In this document: one piece after another, positions 34,328-44,301 of the stretch
Numbering within the stretch: the stretch's first letter is position 1
Layout: every line of letters begins with the position of its first letter
DNA from: Thiocapsa roseopersicina
Lineage (GTDB): Bacteria; Pseudomonadota; Gammaproteobacteria; Chromatiales; Chromatiaceae
Assembly (NCBI RefSeq): GCF_900106925.1
Contig: NZ_FNNZ01000002.1
Coordinates: 62,001 to 126,000, forward strand
Reading direction: 5' to 3'
Length of the DNA stretch: 64,000 nt
Notes under the pieces: generated by a model
Databases searched by the model: none
What the model was told of the DNA's origin: nothing
Seen by the model: only the letters and a program-made list of their open reading frames with translations
Program-made: the position numbers and the translations under genes

Positions 34328-34569
34328 AGATGTCTTCTCCCGACAGACCGACGTTGAAGCCGGGAGGCGCCGCGGATGGGCGTCTCCCCAAAGACTGCGG
34401 GGGATTGTATGGCTGGACCCTACGCTTGTCACCGACCCGCCCTGCGGCTCGGCAACGCGATTTTCGAGTCATGATCCTCGCGGAGTACCTAGACATCAGA
34501 GTCGAGACAAACGACGGGAGATCCGTTCCTGGATCTCCAACGGATCGCCAGCGGAGGATCAGGGTCGGC

Positions 34570-35055
34570 TCAGGCCGGACCGGAGGGATGCATCTGCGAC
34601 TGAAGATAGTTCTCAAGCCCCACCCGATCGATCAATCCGAGTTGTTGCTCGAGCCAGTCGGCGTGGTCTTCCTCGGTATCTCTGAGCAGTTGCAGCAAAA
34701 CGGTCCGGGTCTGGAAATCCTTGTGCTGCTCGCAGCAGACGATCGCCTCCTTCAACGCGGCCGCGACCTCGTACTCGACTTGGAGGTCGTTGGCCAACAT
34801 CTCCGGCACGCTCGCGCCCACGCGCAGTCCGTCACGCTGACTGAGATCGGGCGTCGCCTCCAGGAACAGCATGCGCCGGATCAACATCGAGGCATGCTCC
34901 TTCTCCTCCGTTGCTTCGTGCTCGATGCGCGCGAACAGCTTGGCGAAACCCCAGTCCTCGTACATGAGCGAGTGGATGAAATACTGGTCTATCGCAGCCA
35001 GCTCGTTGGCGAGCAGGCGCTGGAGGTGGGCGATAACATCGGGGTTGCCTTTCAT
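34570..35055 (-). CDS. bfr: Bacterioferritin, ferroxidase-competent subunit lacking heme Met52
   Basis: 161-residue bacterioferritin. By E. coli Bfr numbering the di-iron ligands are all present: Glu18 (ANELAAIDQYF), Glu51 and His54 (EEKEHAS), Glu94 (LQVEYE), Glu127 and His130 (TEEDHADW). The heme-ligating Met52 is replaced by Lys. It should therefore oxidise iron but not ligate heme in the usual way. The neighbour at 35081 shows the opposite pattern. The two genes are 25 nt apart in one transcription unit. Confidence 0.93.
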   Translation of the reverse strand: MKGNPDVIAHLQRLLANELAAIDQYFIHSLMYEDWGFAKLFARIEHEATEEKEHASMLIRRMLFLEATPDLSQRDGLRVGASVPEMLANDLQVEYEVAAALKEAIVCCEQHKDFQTRTVLLQLLRDTEEDHADWLEQQLGLIDRVGLENYLQSQMHPSGPA

Positions 35056-35080
35056 GTTTGGGTCTCCGGGGCTTCTCTGG

Positions 35081-35545
35081 TCAGATCGCCGACTCGAGAT
35101 AATTCGGCAGTCCGACGCTCTCGATCAGTGATAATTGGGTTTCGATCCAGTCGATTCTCTCTTCGCTCGACTCCTGGATCTCTTCGAGGTGATGCCGACT
35201 CACGAAATCACCCTGCTGCTCGCAGTGGGCGATGGCGCCGGCGAGTGCTTCGCGGTAACGCAGCTCCATCGTGAGATCGCCGCGCAGGATCTCGGGAACA
35301 TCCTCTCCGATCAGCAGCTTGCCGAGATCTTGAAGGTTGGGGAGCCCTTCCAGAAAGAGTACGCGCTCGACGATCTTGTCGGCCTCTTTCATGGTCTCGA
35401 TCGAGGCGTGGTAGACCCGCTCCTCCAGCGTCTTGAAGCCCCAGTTGCCGAGCATCCGCGCGTGCAGGAAATACTGATTGATCGCGGTCAGGGCTTCCTT
35501 GAGCACCGCGTTGTGATGCTGATTGATGGAGGGTTGGGTTTTCAT
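35081..35545 (-). CDS. bfr: Bacterioferritin, heme-binding subunit lacking ferroxidase ligands
   Basis: 154-residue bacterioferritin homologue. By alignment to E. coli Bfr the heme Met52 is kept (SIETMKEAD), but ferroxidase ligands are lost: Glu18 to Ala (KEALTAINQYF), Glu51 to Thr, His54 to Glu, and the Glu127/His130 pair to Ser/Arg (SSEERIDW). Glu94 remains (TMELRY). It is expected to co-assemble with the adjacent subunit, giving heme and ferroxidase sites on different chains. First gene of the pair, divergent from bfd. Confidence 0.93.
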   Translation of the reverse strand: MKTQPSINQHHNAVLKEALTAINQYFLHARMLGNWGFKTLEERVYHASIETMKEADKIVERVLFLEGLPNLQDLGKLLIGEDVPEILRGDLTMELRYREALAGAIAHCEQQGDFVSRHHLEEIQESSEERIDWIETQLSLIESVGLPNYLESAI

Positions 35546-35592
35546 CTGGACTCGACCTTTAAAAGAGGACTGAAGATGTGCCGAAGGAGATC

Positions 35593-35621
35593 TTGACACA
35601 AATGCGAATCGTTCCTATTAT
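35593..35621 (+). promoter_or_regulatory. bfd promoter with Fur-type operator
   Basis: TTGACA (35593-35598) and TATTAT (35616-35621) 17 bp apart; between them AAATGCGAATCGTTCCTATT, the inverted form of the operators at 23790 and 27150. It lies in the 111-nt gap between the divergent bfr and bfd, so it could influence both. Confidence 0.7.
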
Positions 35622-35656
35622 TTCTTCAACGCCAAGGGGAGTGCCGGGAGAATCTC

Positions 35657-35845
35657 ATGTACGTCTGCATTTGTCAGGCCGTTACCGATCGCCAGATTAT
35701 CGCTGCGGCCGAGCGAGGAACTGAGAGGCTCGCCGACCTCAGGAAGGAGTTGGGCGTACCCGGCGATTGCGGTCGCTGCGGGCATTGCGCGCATGCGTTG
35801 TTGCGGCAGGTGATCGAAAGCCGCCGACCACAAGCCGTTACGTGA
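35657..35845 (+). CDS. bfd: Bacterioferritin-associated ferredoxin Bfd
   Basis: 62-residue [2Fe-2S] protein with four cysteine ligands of the BFD-like fold: CIC at residues 4-6 and CGRCGHC in the C-terminal half. Bfd reduces heme in bacterioferritin to release stored iron when iron is scarce. ATG has GGGAG six bases upstream. It is divergent from the two bfr genes, and its promoter carries a Fur-type operator, consistent with iron-starvation induction. Confidence 0.93.
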   Translation: MYVCICQAVTDRQIIAAAERGTERLADLRKELGVPGDCGRCGHCAHALLRQVIESRRPQAVT

Positions 35846-36305
35846 CCCTCCACCTTCAACCTCTCGCGAGAGCACTCCTTATCCCATGCGAAACATCGAC
35901 CGAGCGCCGTCGCTTCAATCCCGCACGCTCATCGAGCGCCTTTGCATCACCCTGACGAGGATCGGCCGTGCCATGCCTCTGAGCCGGAGGCGGCAGCGGT
36001 GGTTGCTGATGAAGCGGTTTTTTCAGGCGGAACGAGAGAAGCAACTGACCGAGCCGAGCCGCTCGTTCGGGAGATAACGTCGAAACGCGTCGCTTCAAGT
36101 GCCCAACGCTGAAACCAGACGTCCCCGACGGTCGGAGCGCCCAAAACCGGCCAGGCTCGAACGCGAGGTCGGCGACGCCCGAACAGGCTCGGCTCCGCCG
36201 CGTTGACCGTTCGACGACACCGGTGCGGCCTGCGCCGCACCGGAATTCCGGTTCCAACCAATCACCTCGACGCAATCGCGTTGCGGTTCGTCGAGCCTCC
36301 GCTCC
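35846..36305. other. Gap with a doubtful small ORF and a 10-bp hairpin
   Basis: A 63-codon frame at 35886-36077 (MRNIDRAPSLQS...), rich in Arg, starts 40 nt after bfd but has no good ribosome site; I do not accept it as a gene. CCGGTGCGGC-CTGC-GCCGCACCGG (36220-36243) is a perfect 10-bp hairpin about 60 nt beyond the minus-strand peroxidase stop and may terminate that gene. Confidence 0.45.
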
Positions 36306-37370
36306 CTAGTTTGCGACCGGCAAGGCCGAGAGATCCGGCCGCGGCGTGTCGTCGGTCTCCACCGGCAGGATCGGATACTCGATCTTCGGCTGCTCCCCGG
36401 TCAGCGCGTGCAGGAAGGCAACGATCTGCGCCGCCTCTTCGTCGGAGATCTTGGTCCCGAGCTGCGCGGTCCCCATCAGGGCGACGGCGGCACCCAGATC
36501 CCACACCGCACCCGAGTGAAAGTAAGGCGCCGTCAAGGCAATGTTGCGCAGCGGCCCGGCACGGAAGACGTACTCGTCGGACACCGTCTTGGTGACCTCG
36601 AAGCGGCCCTTGTCGCCGGGCGGGAGGATGTCGGCACCCGGCTTGGTGATCAGACCGAAGGGGAAGTAGTCCTGTCCTCCGAAGTTGACGCCGGAGTGGC
36701 AGGCGCTGCAGCCCTTTTCGATGTAGAGATCGAGGCCCTGCTTCTGCTCGTCCGTCATGGCCGCATCGTTGCCTTCGATCCAATCGTCGAACGGCGACCC
36801 GGGCGTGACCAAAGTCACCTCGAAGGCCTCGATCGCCTTGGCCATGTTGTCGAAGGTCACGGGATCCGGCTCGTTCGGAAACGCCTTGGTGAAGCGCTCG
36901 ACATACTCGGGCATGCTCTTAAGCGTCACGACGACGTTCTCGGGCTTGTTCGCCATCTCGACACCGGCTTGAACCGGCCCCTTTGCCTGCTCCTTGAGAT
37001 CCTCCGCGCGGCCGTCCCAGAACTGCGCTGCGTTGAAAACGGCATTGAGCACGGTCGGGGAGTTCCTCGGACCCGTTTGCCAACCATGACCGACCGACGT
37101 CGGCAGGTTGTCGTCCCCGCCCATGCCGAGGTTGTGGCAGGTGTTGCAGCTGATGACCCCGCTTGCCGAGAGTCGGGGATCCATGAACAGCATGAGTCCG
37201 AGGTCGATCTTCTCGCGCGTGACCGGATTGCCTGTCACCTCGGGCACACCGGCGGGGATCGGGAGAAGTCCTGCGGATTTCGCCTTCTCGCGCAGAGCGG
37301 AATCGTCCGCTGCTGTCAGGGTCGCGACGAACCCCATCGAAACGGCCAGGGCGATCATTCGCTTCTTCAT
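36306..37370 (-). CDS. Diheme cytochrome c peroxidase
   Basis: 354-residue periplasmic enzyme of the bacterial cytochrome c peroxidase/MauG family, reducing H2O2 with electrons from cytochrome c. Signal peptide KKRMIALAVSMGFVATLTA; two heme sites CNTCH (about residue 80) and CSACH (about residue 225). The segment SGVISCNTCHNLGMGG and LRNIALTAPYFHSGAVWDL are typical, the latter carrying the distal heme Met/His region. ATG 37370 starts the signal peptide directly. Monocistronic. Confidence 0.93.
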   Translation of the reverse strand: MKKRMIALAVSMGFVATLTAADDSALREKAKSAGLLPIPAGVPEVTGNPVTREKIDLGLMLFMDPRLSASGVISCNTCHNLGMGGDDNLPTSVGHGWQTGPRNSPTVLNAVFNAAQFWDGRAEDLKEQAKGPVQAGVEMANKPENVVVTLKSMPEYVERFTKAFPNEPDPVTFDNMAKAIEAFEVTLVTPGSPFDDWIEGNDAAMTDEQKQGLDLYIEKGCSACHSGVNFGGQDYFPFGLITKPGADILPPGDKGRFEVTKTVSDEYVFRAGPLRNIALTAPYFHSGAVWDLGAAVALMGTAQLGTKISDEEAAQIVAFLHALTGEQPKIEYPILPVETDDTPRPDLSALPVAN

Positions 37371-37737
37371 CGAGTTGTCCTCTTTTGTCCTCAGTTCTCC
37401 AAGAAAGCGCAGTCGCCGCGGATGAAACCCCACACGCGCTCGCGCTGTACCCGGCCCGAGTCTAACCTCGCCGCGAGAAACGGCAAACAAGAAGGCGCCC
37501 TGGATGTCGGCCTAAACCGACTCACTTCGGCATCGAAATCGCGTTATCATCCCGATGTTGTAAAGCGCAGTCGTGACATTTGCGATGCGCGCTTTTGCAT
37601 GATGTCCGGCCCCCGGTTCGGAATCGAACAGCTTGTCTTCCAAGGAATCAGGTCGTGCCGCCCCCAATCCCTCCGTTCGCCGCCCCTTGCAACCTCTGCT
37701 CGGAGGCGCGTGATCCAGCCATGCCGTCCGAGCGCCC
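37371..37737. other. Divergent gap between the peroxidase and glucan synthase genes
   Basis: 367 nt without a supportable gene; it must contain promoters in both directions, but none is clear. An alternating GATG/GCGC-rich stretch lies near 37550-37605. Confidence 0.3.
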
Positions 37738-40380
37738 GTGAGATATTCAAGCAACATCCTCATCCCGGTTCTGATCGCCCTGTTGACGGTTGCGGCGTGG
37801 GCCCTGCTCAACCGGCCGGCGGACGAGCCACCTTGGCCCAATCGCATCCAAGGCTTCTCATTCGCACCGATGCGTGCGCACAACGATCCGGCATTCAAGA
37901 ACTTCCCGACCATCGAGGAGATCGACGAGGACCTGGCCCTTCTGCAGGGAACCGTCCATGCCGTGCGGACCTACACGGTCGAAAGCACGCTCGCGGCGAT
38001 CCCGCGTCTTGCCGCTGCGCGCGGCCTGAATGTCACGCTCGGCGCTTGGATCGGAGCCGATCCGGACGCCAACGAGATCGAGCTCGCACGGCTCGGCGAA
38101 ATCCTGAGTAAAGGCTATCGGAATCTGGTGCGCGTCATGGTCGGCAACGAGGCGATCCTGCGCGAGGACGTTTCGGTCTCCGAACTGACCCAATACCTGG
38201 ACCGAGTTCGCAAGATGACCTGGCTACCGGTCAGCACAGCCGAACCTTGGCATGTCTGGCTGAAATATCCGGAGCTTGCGGATCATGTGGACTTCATCAC
38301 CGTTCACCTGCTGCCCTATTGGGAAGGTGTCCCCGTCGAACAGGCCGTGGCCTATGCGGTCAGCCGCTACGACGAGGTCAAAGCCGCATTTCCGAACAAA
38401 GAGGTCATCATCGGAGAGGTCGGCTGGCCGAGCAATGGCCGGCGAAATCGGGGTGCCGAGGCGTCGCTGACGAATCAGACGCGGTTCCTGCGCCGCTTCC
38501 TTGCGCACGCCGAGCAGGCAGGCTATGTCTACTACGTTATGGAGGCATTCGACCAGACCTGGAAGACCAGGATCGAAGGTGCGACAGGCGCCTACTGGGG
38601 GGTCTACAACACCGACCGCGAGCCCAAGTTCGTCTTCACCCAGCCGGTCGTGCGCATCCCGCACTGGCAAGAGCTTGCCGGTCTCTCCGTGGTCATGGCT
38701 ATCCTGCTCCTGGTGTTTCTCTATCGAGACAGCTCGAGCCTATCCAGCAAGGGCAAAGGTTTTCTCGCGCTCGTGATGTACGGGATCTCGACCGCGGCGG
38801 TGTGGATCGTCTACGACTACACGCGGCTTTACATGACGCCGGCCACGGCCATCGTCGGCATCCTGCTTCTGGTCGGCGGGGTCGGCGTCATCGTCTTGAT
38901 CATGGCGGAGACGCACGAATGGGCCGAGGCGCTGTGGCTGCGGCGGTGGCGACGTCCGTTCCCCTTGCGCGCGGTGCCGGACGAGGAGCTGCCGGTCGTC
39001 TCCATCCACGTGCCCGCCTACAACGAGCCGCCCGAGCTCTTAATCGAGACGTTGGACGCCTTGGCGGCGTTGGACTATCCGGGATACGAGGTCCTGGTCA
39101 TCGACAACAACACCAAGGATCCCGCCGTCTGGCAGCCGGTCGAGGCGCATTGCCGACATCTGAATGAAGCCGTCGGCGAGCGCTTCCGGTTCTTTCACGT
39201 GGATCCGCTCGCGGGCTACAAGGCCGGCGCACTCAACTATGCGCTGCGGGAGACCGATCCACGCGCCGAAGTCATCGCCGTCATCGACGCGGACTATATC
39301 GTGCAGCCGCTCTGGTTAAGGCATCTGGTGCCCGCCTTTCAAGACCCCGAGGTCGCCATCGTGCAGGCCCCGCAGGACTACCGCGACGCCGACCAGAACG
39401 CCTTCAAGGCGATGTGCATGGCCGAGTATCGCGGCTTCTTCCACATCGGCATGGTCACCCGCAACGAGCGCAACGCCATCATCCAGCACGGCACCATGAC
39501 CATGATCCGCCGCCCGACGCTCGACGCCGTCGGCGGCTGGGCGGAGTGGTGTATTACGGAGGACGCCGAGCTCGGGCTGCGTGTGTTCGAAGAGGGCCAC
39601 AAGGCGCTCTACATCCCCTGCACCTACGGGCGCGGCCTGATGCCGGACACCTTCGCCGACTTCAAGAAACAGCGGTATCGCTGGGCCTACGGAGCGGTGC
39701 GCACCCTCAAGCACCACCGCCATCAGCTCCTGGGGATCCGCAAGACCACCCTCTCGGCGGGCCAACGCTATCACTTCGTCGCCGGCTGGCTGCCTTGGTT
39801 CGCGGACGGCTTCAACCTCCTGTTCAACTTCGCGGCACTCGCCTGGTCCGTGGCCATGGTGATGTTTCCGCTCCAGGTGACACCGCCCTACATCACCGTC
39901 GCCTTGGTGCCCTTGGTCTTGTTCGGCTTCAAGATGTCGAAGAGTTTCCTGCTCTATCGGCGTCGGGTGACCGCGACCCTACGTCAGAGCTTCGCCGCCG
40001 GCCTGGCCGGGCTGGCCCTCTCGCACACGATCGCCCGCGCCATGTTCGGCGGCTTCGTCTCGGGAGGTCTCGGCTTCTTCAGAACCCCGAAGCTCGCGCA
40101 GGCCCCGGCCTTTATCCGCGCCCTGGCCGATGCCCGCGAGGAGGGCCTCTTCGCCATCGCCTTCTGGCTGGCGGCCGGCCTGATCATGCTTCGCGACGAC
40201 GCCTTCATGCTGGATGTCCGGGTCTGGGTCGCCGTCCTGATCGTCCAGTCCATCCCGTATCTGGCCGCAGTCGTGGTGTCGTTGATCAGCGCGGCCAAGA
40301 CCTTGCCGGCGAGCTTGGTCGGGCCGATGCCGGAAATGACGGGTGCAGGATCGACAGCGCGTGTCGAGCAGGGCCATTAG
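37738..40380 (+). CDS. GH17-GT2 fusion, beta-1,3-glucan synthase (NdvB-like)
   Basis: 880-residue membrane protein from GTG 37738. Order: N-terminal membrane helix, periplasmic GH17 domain (about 35-300; acid/base Glu in VGNEAIL, nucleophile Glu in IGEVGWPSNG), three helices, cytoplasmic GT2 domain (about 420-650; VPAYNEPPE, VIDADY, TEDAELG and QRYRW, the catalytic D-DxD-TED-QxxRW set), then several C-terminal helices. Such fusions make and cyclise or remodel beta-1,3-glucans, as NdvB of Pseudomonas aeruginosa. The product here could be a periplasmic glucan or exopolymer. No accessory genes adjoin. Confidence 0.88.
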   Translation: MRYSSNILIPVLIALLTVAAWALLNRPADEPPWPNRIQGFSFAPMRAHNDPAFKNFPTIEEIDEDLALLQGTVHAVRTYTVESTLAAIPRLAAARGLNVTLGAWIGADPDANEIELARLGEILSKGYRNLVRVMVGNEAILREDVSVSELTQYLDRVRKMTWLPVSTAEPWHVWLKYPELADHVDFITVHLLPYWEGVPVEQAVAYAVSRYDEVKAAFPNKEVIIGEVGWPSNGRRNRGAEASLTNQTRFLRRFLAHAEQAGYVYYVMEAFDQTWKTRIEGATGAYWGVYNTDREPKFVFTQPVVRIPHWQELAGLSVVMAILLLVFLYRDSSSLSSKGKGFLALVMYGISTAAVWIVYDYTRLYMTPATAIVGILLLVGGVGVIVLIMAETHEWAEALWLRRWRRPFPLRAVPDEELPVVSIHVPAYNEPPELLIETLDALAALDYPGYEVLVIDNNTKDPAVWQPVEAHCRHLNEAVGERFRFFHVDPLAGYKAGALNYALRETDPRAEVIAVIDADYIVQPLWLRHLVPAFQDPEVAIVQAPQDYRDADQNAFKAMCMAEYRGFFHIGMVTRNERNAIIQHGTMTMIRRPTLDAVGGWAEWCITEDAELGLRVFEEGHKALYIPCTYGRGLMPDTFADFKKQRYRWAYGAVRTLKHHRHQLLGIRKTTLSAGQRYHFVAGWLPWFADGFNLLFNFAALAWSVAMVMFPLQVTPPYITVALVPLVLFGFKMSKSFLLYRRRVTATLRQSFAAGLAGLALSHTIARAMFGGFVSGGLGFFRTPKLAQAPAFIRALADAREEGLFAIAFWLAAGLIMLRDDAFMLDVRVWVAVLIVQSIPYLAAVVVSLISAAKTLPASLVGPMPEMTGAGSTARVEQGH

Positions 40381-40430
40381 GGTGGGCTGATGCGGCGTGG
40401 GGCTTGGCGGTTTTGATCGGTAAGCTCCTG

Positions 40431-40488
40431 CCTTCAGCCTTCAGCCTTCAGCCTTCAGCCTTCAGCCTTCAGCCTTCAGCCTTCAGCC
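40431..40488 (+). repeat. Tandem heptamer repeat, eight copies of CCTTCAG
   Basis: Eight perfect copies of CCTTCAG plus CC, 50 nt after the glucan synthase stop. The 7-bp unit makes it prone to slippage. No coding use is apparent. Confidence 0.95.
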
Positions 40489-40654
40489 GTTGAGCTGAGC
40501 GCGTTTCGCAGGTTCCGCGTCCTGACCGGAAACGACAGACCGATCGCTCGCTGCGCGTGAATGTCGTGCGCCGGGGGCCCGCCGCGTCCGCCACACCATC
40601 GACTTCCCCGACCGTTTACAGACCGTGATCGGACAGAGATCCGGGTTTTCCCGA

Positions 40655-40672
40655 TATAGGGTTTACCCTATA
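40655..40672. promoter_or_regulatory. Perfect palindrome upstream of rlpA
   Basis: TATAGGGTTTACCCTATA, two perfect 8-bp arms, about 100 nt before the RlpA gene and just upstream of a possible -10 (TTATACT, near 40684). It looks like a dimeric repressor operator; the regulator is unknown. The rest of 40489-40770 shows no gene. Confidence 0.45.
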
Positions 40673-40770
40673 CGTGATTTCCCTTATACTGCCCACCAGG
40701 TTATCAACTGACCGGCATCCAATGCGCCGTCCGCGGCGCCGGCTCGCCGATTGCAGAAACGGTCCTGCTT

Positions 40771-41166
40771 ATGAACAAAACGCTGATCTTCGCCTCGCTC
40801 GGGGTGTTTCTTCTCGTCTCGGGCCCGAATGCCGAGGCACGCGTCAAACCGGGGCATGCTCAGAAGGGCATCGCTTCCTACTACCACGACAGCCTCCATG
40901 GTCGGAAGACCGCAAGCGGGGCGATCTACAACAAGAACATCCCCAGCGCAGCACACAAGTCTCTCCCCCTCGGCAGCAAGGTCCGCGTGACGGACACCAG
41001 GACCGGCAAAAGCATCGTCGTCAAAGTCAACGACCGCGGCCCCTTCGTGAAAGGCCGGATCATCGATCTCTCCCGCAGCGCCGCACGCGAGCTGGGGATG
41101 ATCAAGAAGGGTCTGGCGAGGGTCGAGGTCGAGGTGTTGAGCGTCCCGAAGGCAAGCGGCTCCTGA
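40771..41166 (+). CDS. rlpA: RlpA-family lytic transglycosylase (double-psi beta-barrel)
   Basis: 131-residue exported protein: signal peptide LIFASLGVFLLVSGPNAEA, then the RlpA barrel with GIASYYHDSLHGRKTASGA, VTDTRTGKSIVVKVNDRGPF and RIIDLSRSAARELG. The Asp in NDRGPF is the presumed catalytic residue and the His in SLHGRKT supports activity. It lacks the C-terminal SPOR domain, so septal targeting by SPOR is absent. Not a lipoprotein (no lipobox). Confidence 0.9.
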   Translation: MNKTLIFASLGVFLLVSGPNAEARVKPGHAQKGIASYYHDSLHGRKTASGAIYNKNIPSAAHKSLPLGSKVRVTDTRTGKSIVVKVNDRGPFVKGRIIDLSRSAARELGMIKKGLARVEVEVLSVPKASGS

Positions 41167-41195
41167 TTCGACCCTATCCATCCGCCCTACTCCCA

Positions 41196-42245
41196 TCACT
41201 CCCAACGAAACATCCAGGCCGCCAGGGTCAGGAAGAGGAGTGCGAGACCGGCCAGGAGGCCGATCTGCGGAAGGACCTGAACCACACCCGCGCCGTCGAT
41301 CATGACGGCCCGCGCACCCTCGACGATATGGGTCAGCGGCAGGAACCGGGATAGAATTTGGGCCGCGCCGCTGGCCCCTTCCATCGAGAACCACACACCC
41401 GAGAGCAGCAGCATCGGCCAGGAGATGAGGTTGAGCAAACCGTCCGCGACCTCCTCCGTGCGCAGGCGTGAGGAGACGATCAGTCCGAGGCTGATCAGAC
41501 ACAGCGCACCGGCCACATAGACCAGCAGCAGCGCAAGGTAGGAGCCGCGCATCGGGAAGTCCAGCAAGAGACTGGCCCCGGTATAGACCACCAGGCTCGC
41601 CCCGAGGACGACCAGCAAACGCGAGAACACCTGCGCAGTGAGAAACTCCCACGGACTCAGCGGCGTTGCCTTCAAGCGACGCAGCACGCCGTTCTTGCGG
41701 TAGCGCACGATCACCCAGCCGACACCCCAGAGACTGGAGAACATGATGTTCATCGCCAGCACGCCGGGCAGCACCCAGTCGACATAGCGCAAGGCGGCGC
41801 CGCTCACGGTCACCCGCTGCGGGATCGCCCCCGCGGATTCGCCATGATCGCCTGCTTGATCGTCGAGACCACGCGCGCCGAGCAAGAGACGCTCGACGAG
41901 ATAGCCGTTGGCCGACTCGGAATTCACCCAATAGCGCGATGTCTCGCTCGGATCCACGAGAAGATCCAGCTGATGGCGCTCCACCTTCCCGATCGCCGCC
42001 GCCGTATCCGTCACCGGGATGAATTGGATATGGCGGGTCTGCAGGAAGGGGAAGGCCGCGACCGGTGATTCGGCGCCCTCCGTGATCACGCCGACCTTGA
42101 AGACGTCTCGTGACGTGTCGGTGAAGATGAACGCAAAGGCCAGAACCATCATGATCGGCATCAGGATGTTCCATGACAGCCCCGCCCGATCGCGATAGAA
42201 CTCGCGGTTACGCGCAACGAGGATGGTCAGGATACGGCGCCACAT
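41196..42245 (-). CDS. ABC-2 type transporter permease
   Basis: 349-residue permease: one N-terminal helix (WNILMPIMMVLAFAFIF), a large extracytoplasmic domain (about 50-160) and five C-terminal helices with the ABC2 signature region (PLTHIVEGARAVMIDGAG). ATG 42245 (MWRRILTILVARNREF) was preferred; an ATG at 42323 would overlap the ATPase gene by 17 nt. It forms a pair with the ATPase at 42307, which carries a nonsense codon, so export depends on read-through or another ATPase. Substrate unknown. Confidence 0.85.
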   Translation of the reverse strand: MWRRILTILVARNREFYRDRAGLSWNILMPIMMVLAFAFIFTDTSRDVFKVGVITEGAESPVAAFPFLQTRHIQFIPVTDTAAAIGKVERHQLDLLVDPSETSRYWVNSESANGYLVERLLLGARGLDDQAGDHGESAGAIPQRVTVSGAALRYVDWVLPGVLAMNIMFSSLWGVGWVIVRYRKNGVLRRLKATPLSPWEFLTAQVFSRLLVVLGASLVVYTGASLLLDFPMRGSYLALLLVYVAGALCLISLGLIVSSRLRTEEVADGLLNLISWPMLLLSGVWFSMEGASGAAQILSRFLPLTHIVEGARAVMIDGAGVVQVLPQIGLLAGLALLFLTLAAWMFRWE

Positions 42246-42306
42246 GAGATGTTCCGGTAATTTGTAGGACGATCCGGAGAATCGAGCAAGGCCGAGCCGA
42301 ACTGGC

Positions 42307-43188
<882 letters not shown>

Positions 43189-43281
43189 AGGTGCGGAGTA
43201 TACGCGCTTCGTAAAGGACACGGCGGGCCGAGCCCGGGCGGGACCCTATACTCGGCCAGGCCGAATATACTGCCGAAAGCC

Positions 43282-44301
43282 ATGGCCGGCTCGCTCTGGA
43301 CCAATGGCCTTGCCGCCCTGACCTTTGTTCTCATGCTCACTTCCTGCGCCTCCCCGAACATCGTCGAATCTCCCGACACGCACACAAGGTCGCCCGACAT
43401 CGGTGCCGATCACGCGCGGATGGACGACGGCTATCGTTTGCCCCTACGCGTCTGGACCGGCGCCGAGCGGCCCCGAAAGATTGTGCTCGGGCTGCACGGC
43501 TTCAACGACTACGCGAACGCCTTCGCCCCCTTGGGCCGCGAGCTTGCCGACGCGGGCATCACCACCTACGCGGTCGATCAGCGCGGTTTCGGCGCTGCCG
43601 CCTTGCCCGGTCGCTGGCACGGCAGCAACCGTCTCGCCGCGGATCTGCGCAACCTGATCGATCTGCTGCGTGCGCGCCATCCCGATGCCCGGCTCTATAT
43701 CGCCGGCGAGAGTATGGGCGGCGCCGTCGTCCTGACCGCGATGGCGCAGGCGCCGCTGCCGATCGACGGCCTTATCCTGATCGCGCCCGCGGTCTGGTCG
43801 CGCGACACCATGCCCTGGTATCAACGCCTCGCCCTGGAAGGCGCCGTGCGCACCCTGCCCTGGCTGAAGCTGACCGGCGAGGGGATCCGTCTCAGTCCGT
43901 CGGACCATATCGAGATGTTGCAGGCGATGGGTGCGGACCCGCTTGTCATCAAGGCGACTCGCGTCGATGCACTCTGGGGCATCACCGACCTGATGGACCG
44001 GGCGCAAGCCTCGGCCGGCCGCCTGCAGACCCCTGCCCTGCTGCTCTACGGCGAGCAGGACGAGATCATCCCCAAGAATGCCTTTTGCCGATTTCTGGCG
44101 AAACTACCCGGCACTGATCCCGGTCTGACATTCGTTCTCTACGAGCACGGCTGGCATATGCTCCCGCGCGACCGCCAAGGTGCACGCGTACGCGCCGACA
44201 TCGCCGCCTGGCTCGAGGATCCGGATACCCCGCTGCCGTCGGGTGAAGAAACATCGCCGCATGGTCCGCGGGCGAGCGCATTTTGCGGCAATGCGCCGTA
44301 G
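43282..44301 (+). CDS. Alpha/beta-hydrolase lipoprotein (monoacylglycerol lipase-like)
   Basis: 339-residue serine hydrolase of the lysophospholipase/monoacylglycerol lipase type. Lipobox LMLTSC near residue 22 predicts a lipid anchor. Catalytic triad: Ser in AGESMGGAV, Asp in YGEQDEIIP and His in EHGWHML; oxyanion-hole region LGLHGFNDY. ATG 43282 places the signal peptide at the N-terminus. It is divergent from the ABC genes. Substrate is probably a lipid ester. Confidence 0.87.
   Translation: MAGSLWTNGLAALTFVLMLTSCASPNIVESPDTHTRSPDIGADHARMDDGYRLPLRVWTGAERPRKIVLGLHGFNDYANAFAPLGRELADAGITTYAVDQRGFGAAALPGRWHGSNRLAADLRNLIDLLRARHPDARLYIAGESMGGAVVLTAMAQAPLPIDGLILIAPAVWSRDTMPWYQRLALEGAVRTLPWLKLTGEGIRLSPSDHIEMLQAMGADPLVIKATRVDALWGITDLMDRAQASAGRLQTPALLLYGEQDEIIPKNAFCRFLAKLPGTDPGLTFVLYEHGWHMLPRDRQGARVRADIAAWLEDPDTPLPSGEETSPHGPRASAFCGNAP

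Noticed and set aside
35886-36077. 63-codon frame downstream of bfd
   Set aside because: Weak start context and Arg-rich product without recognised motif; kept only as a remark in the gap entry.
40431-40488. CRISPR array
   Set aside because: The heptamers are contiguous with no spacers. No repeat-spacer pattern occurs anywhere in the window despite the Cas6-like gene.
40684-42174. Minus-strand open frame of almost 500 codons spanning rlpA and the permease
   Set aside because: It crosses two recognised genes in another frame and has no coherent domain.
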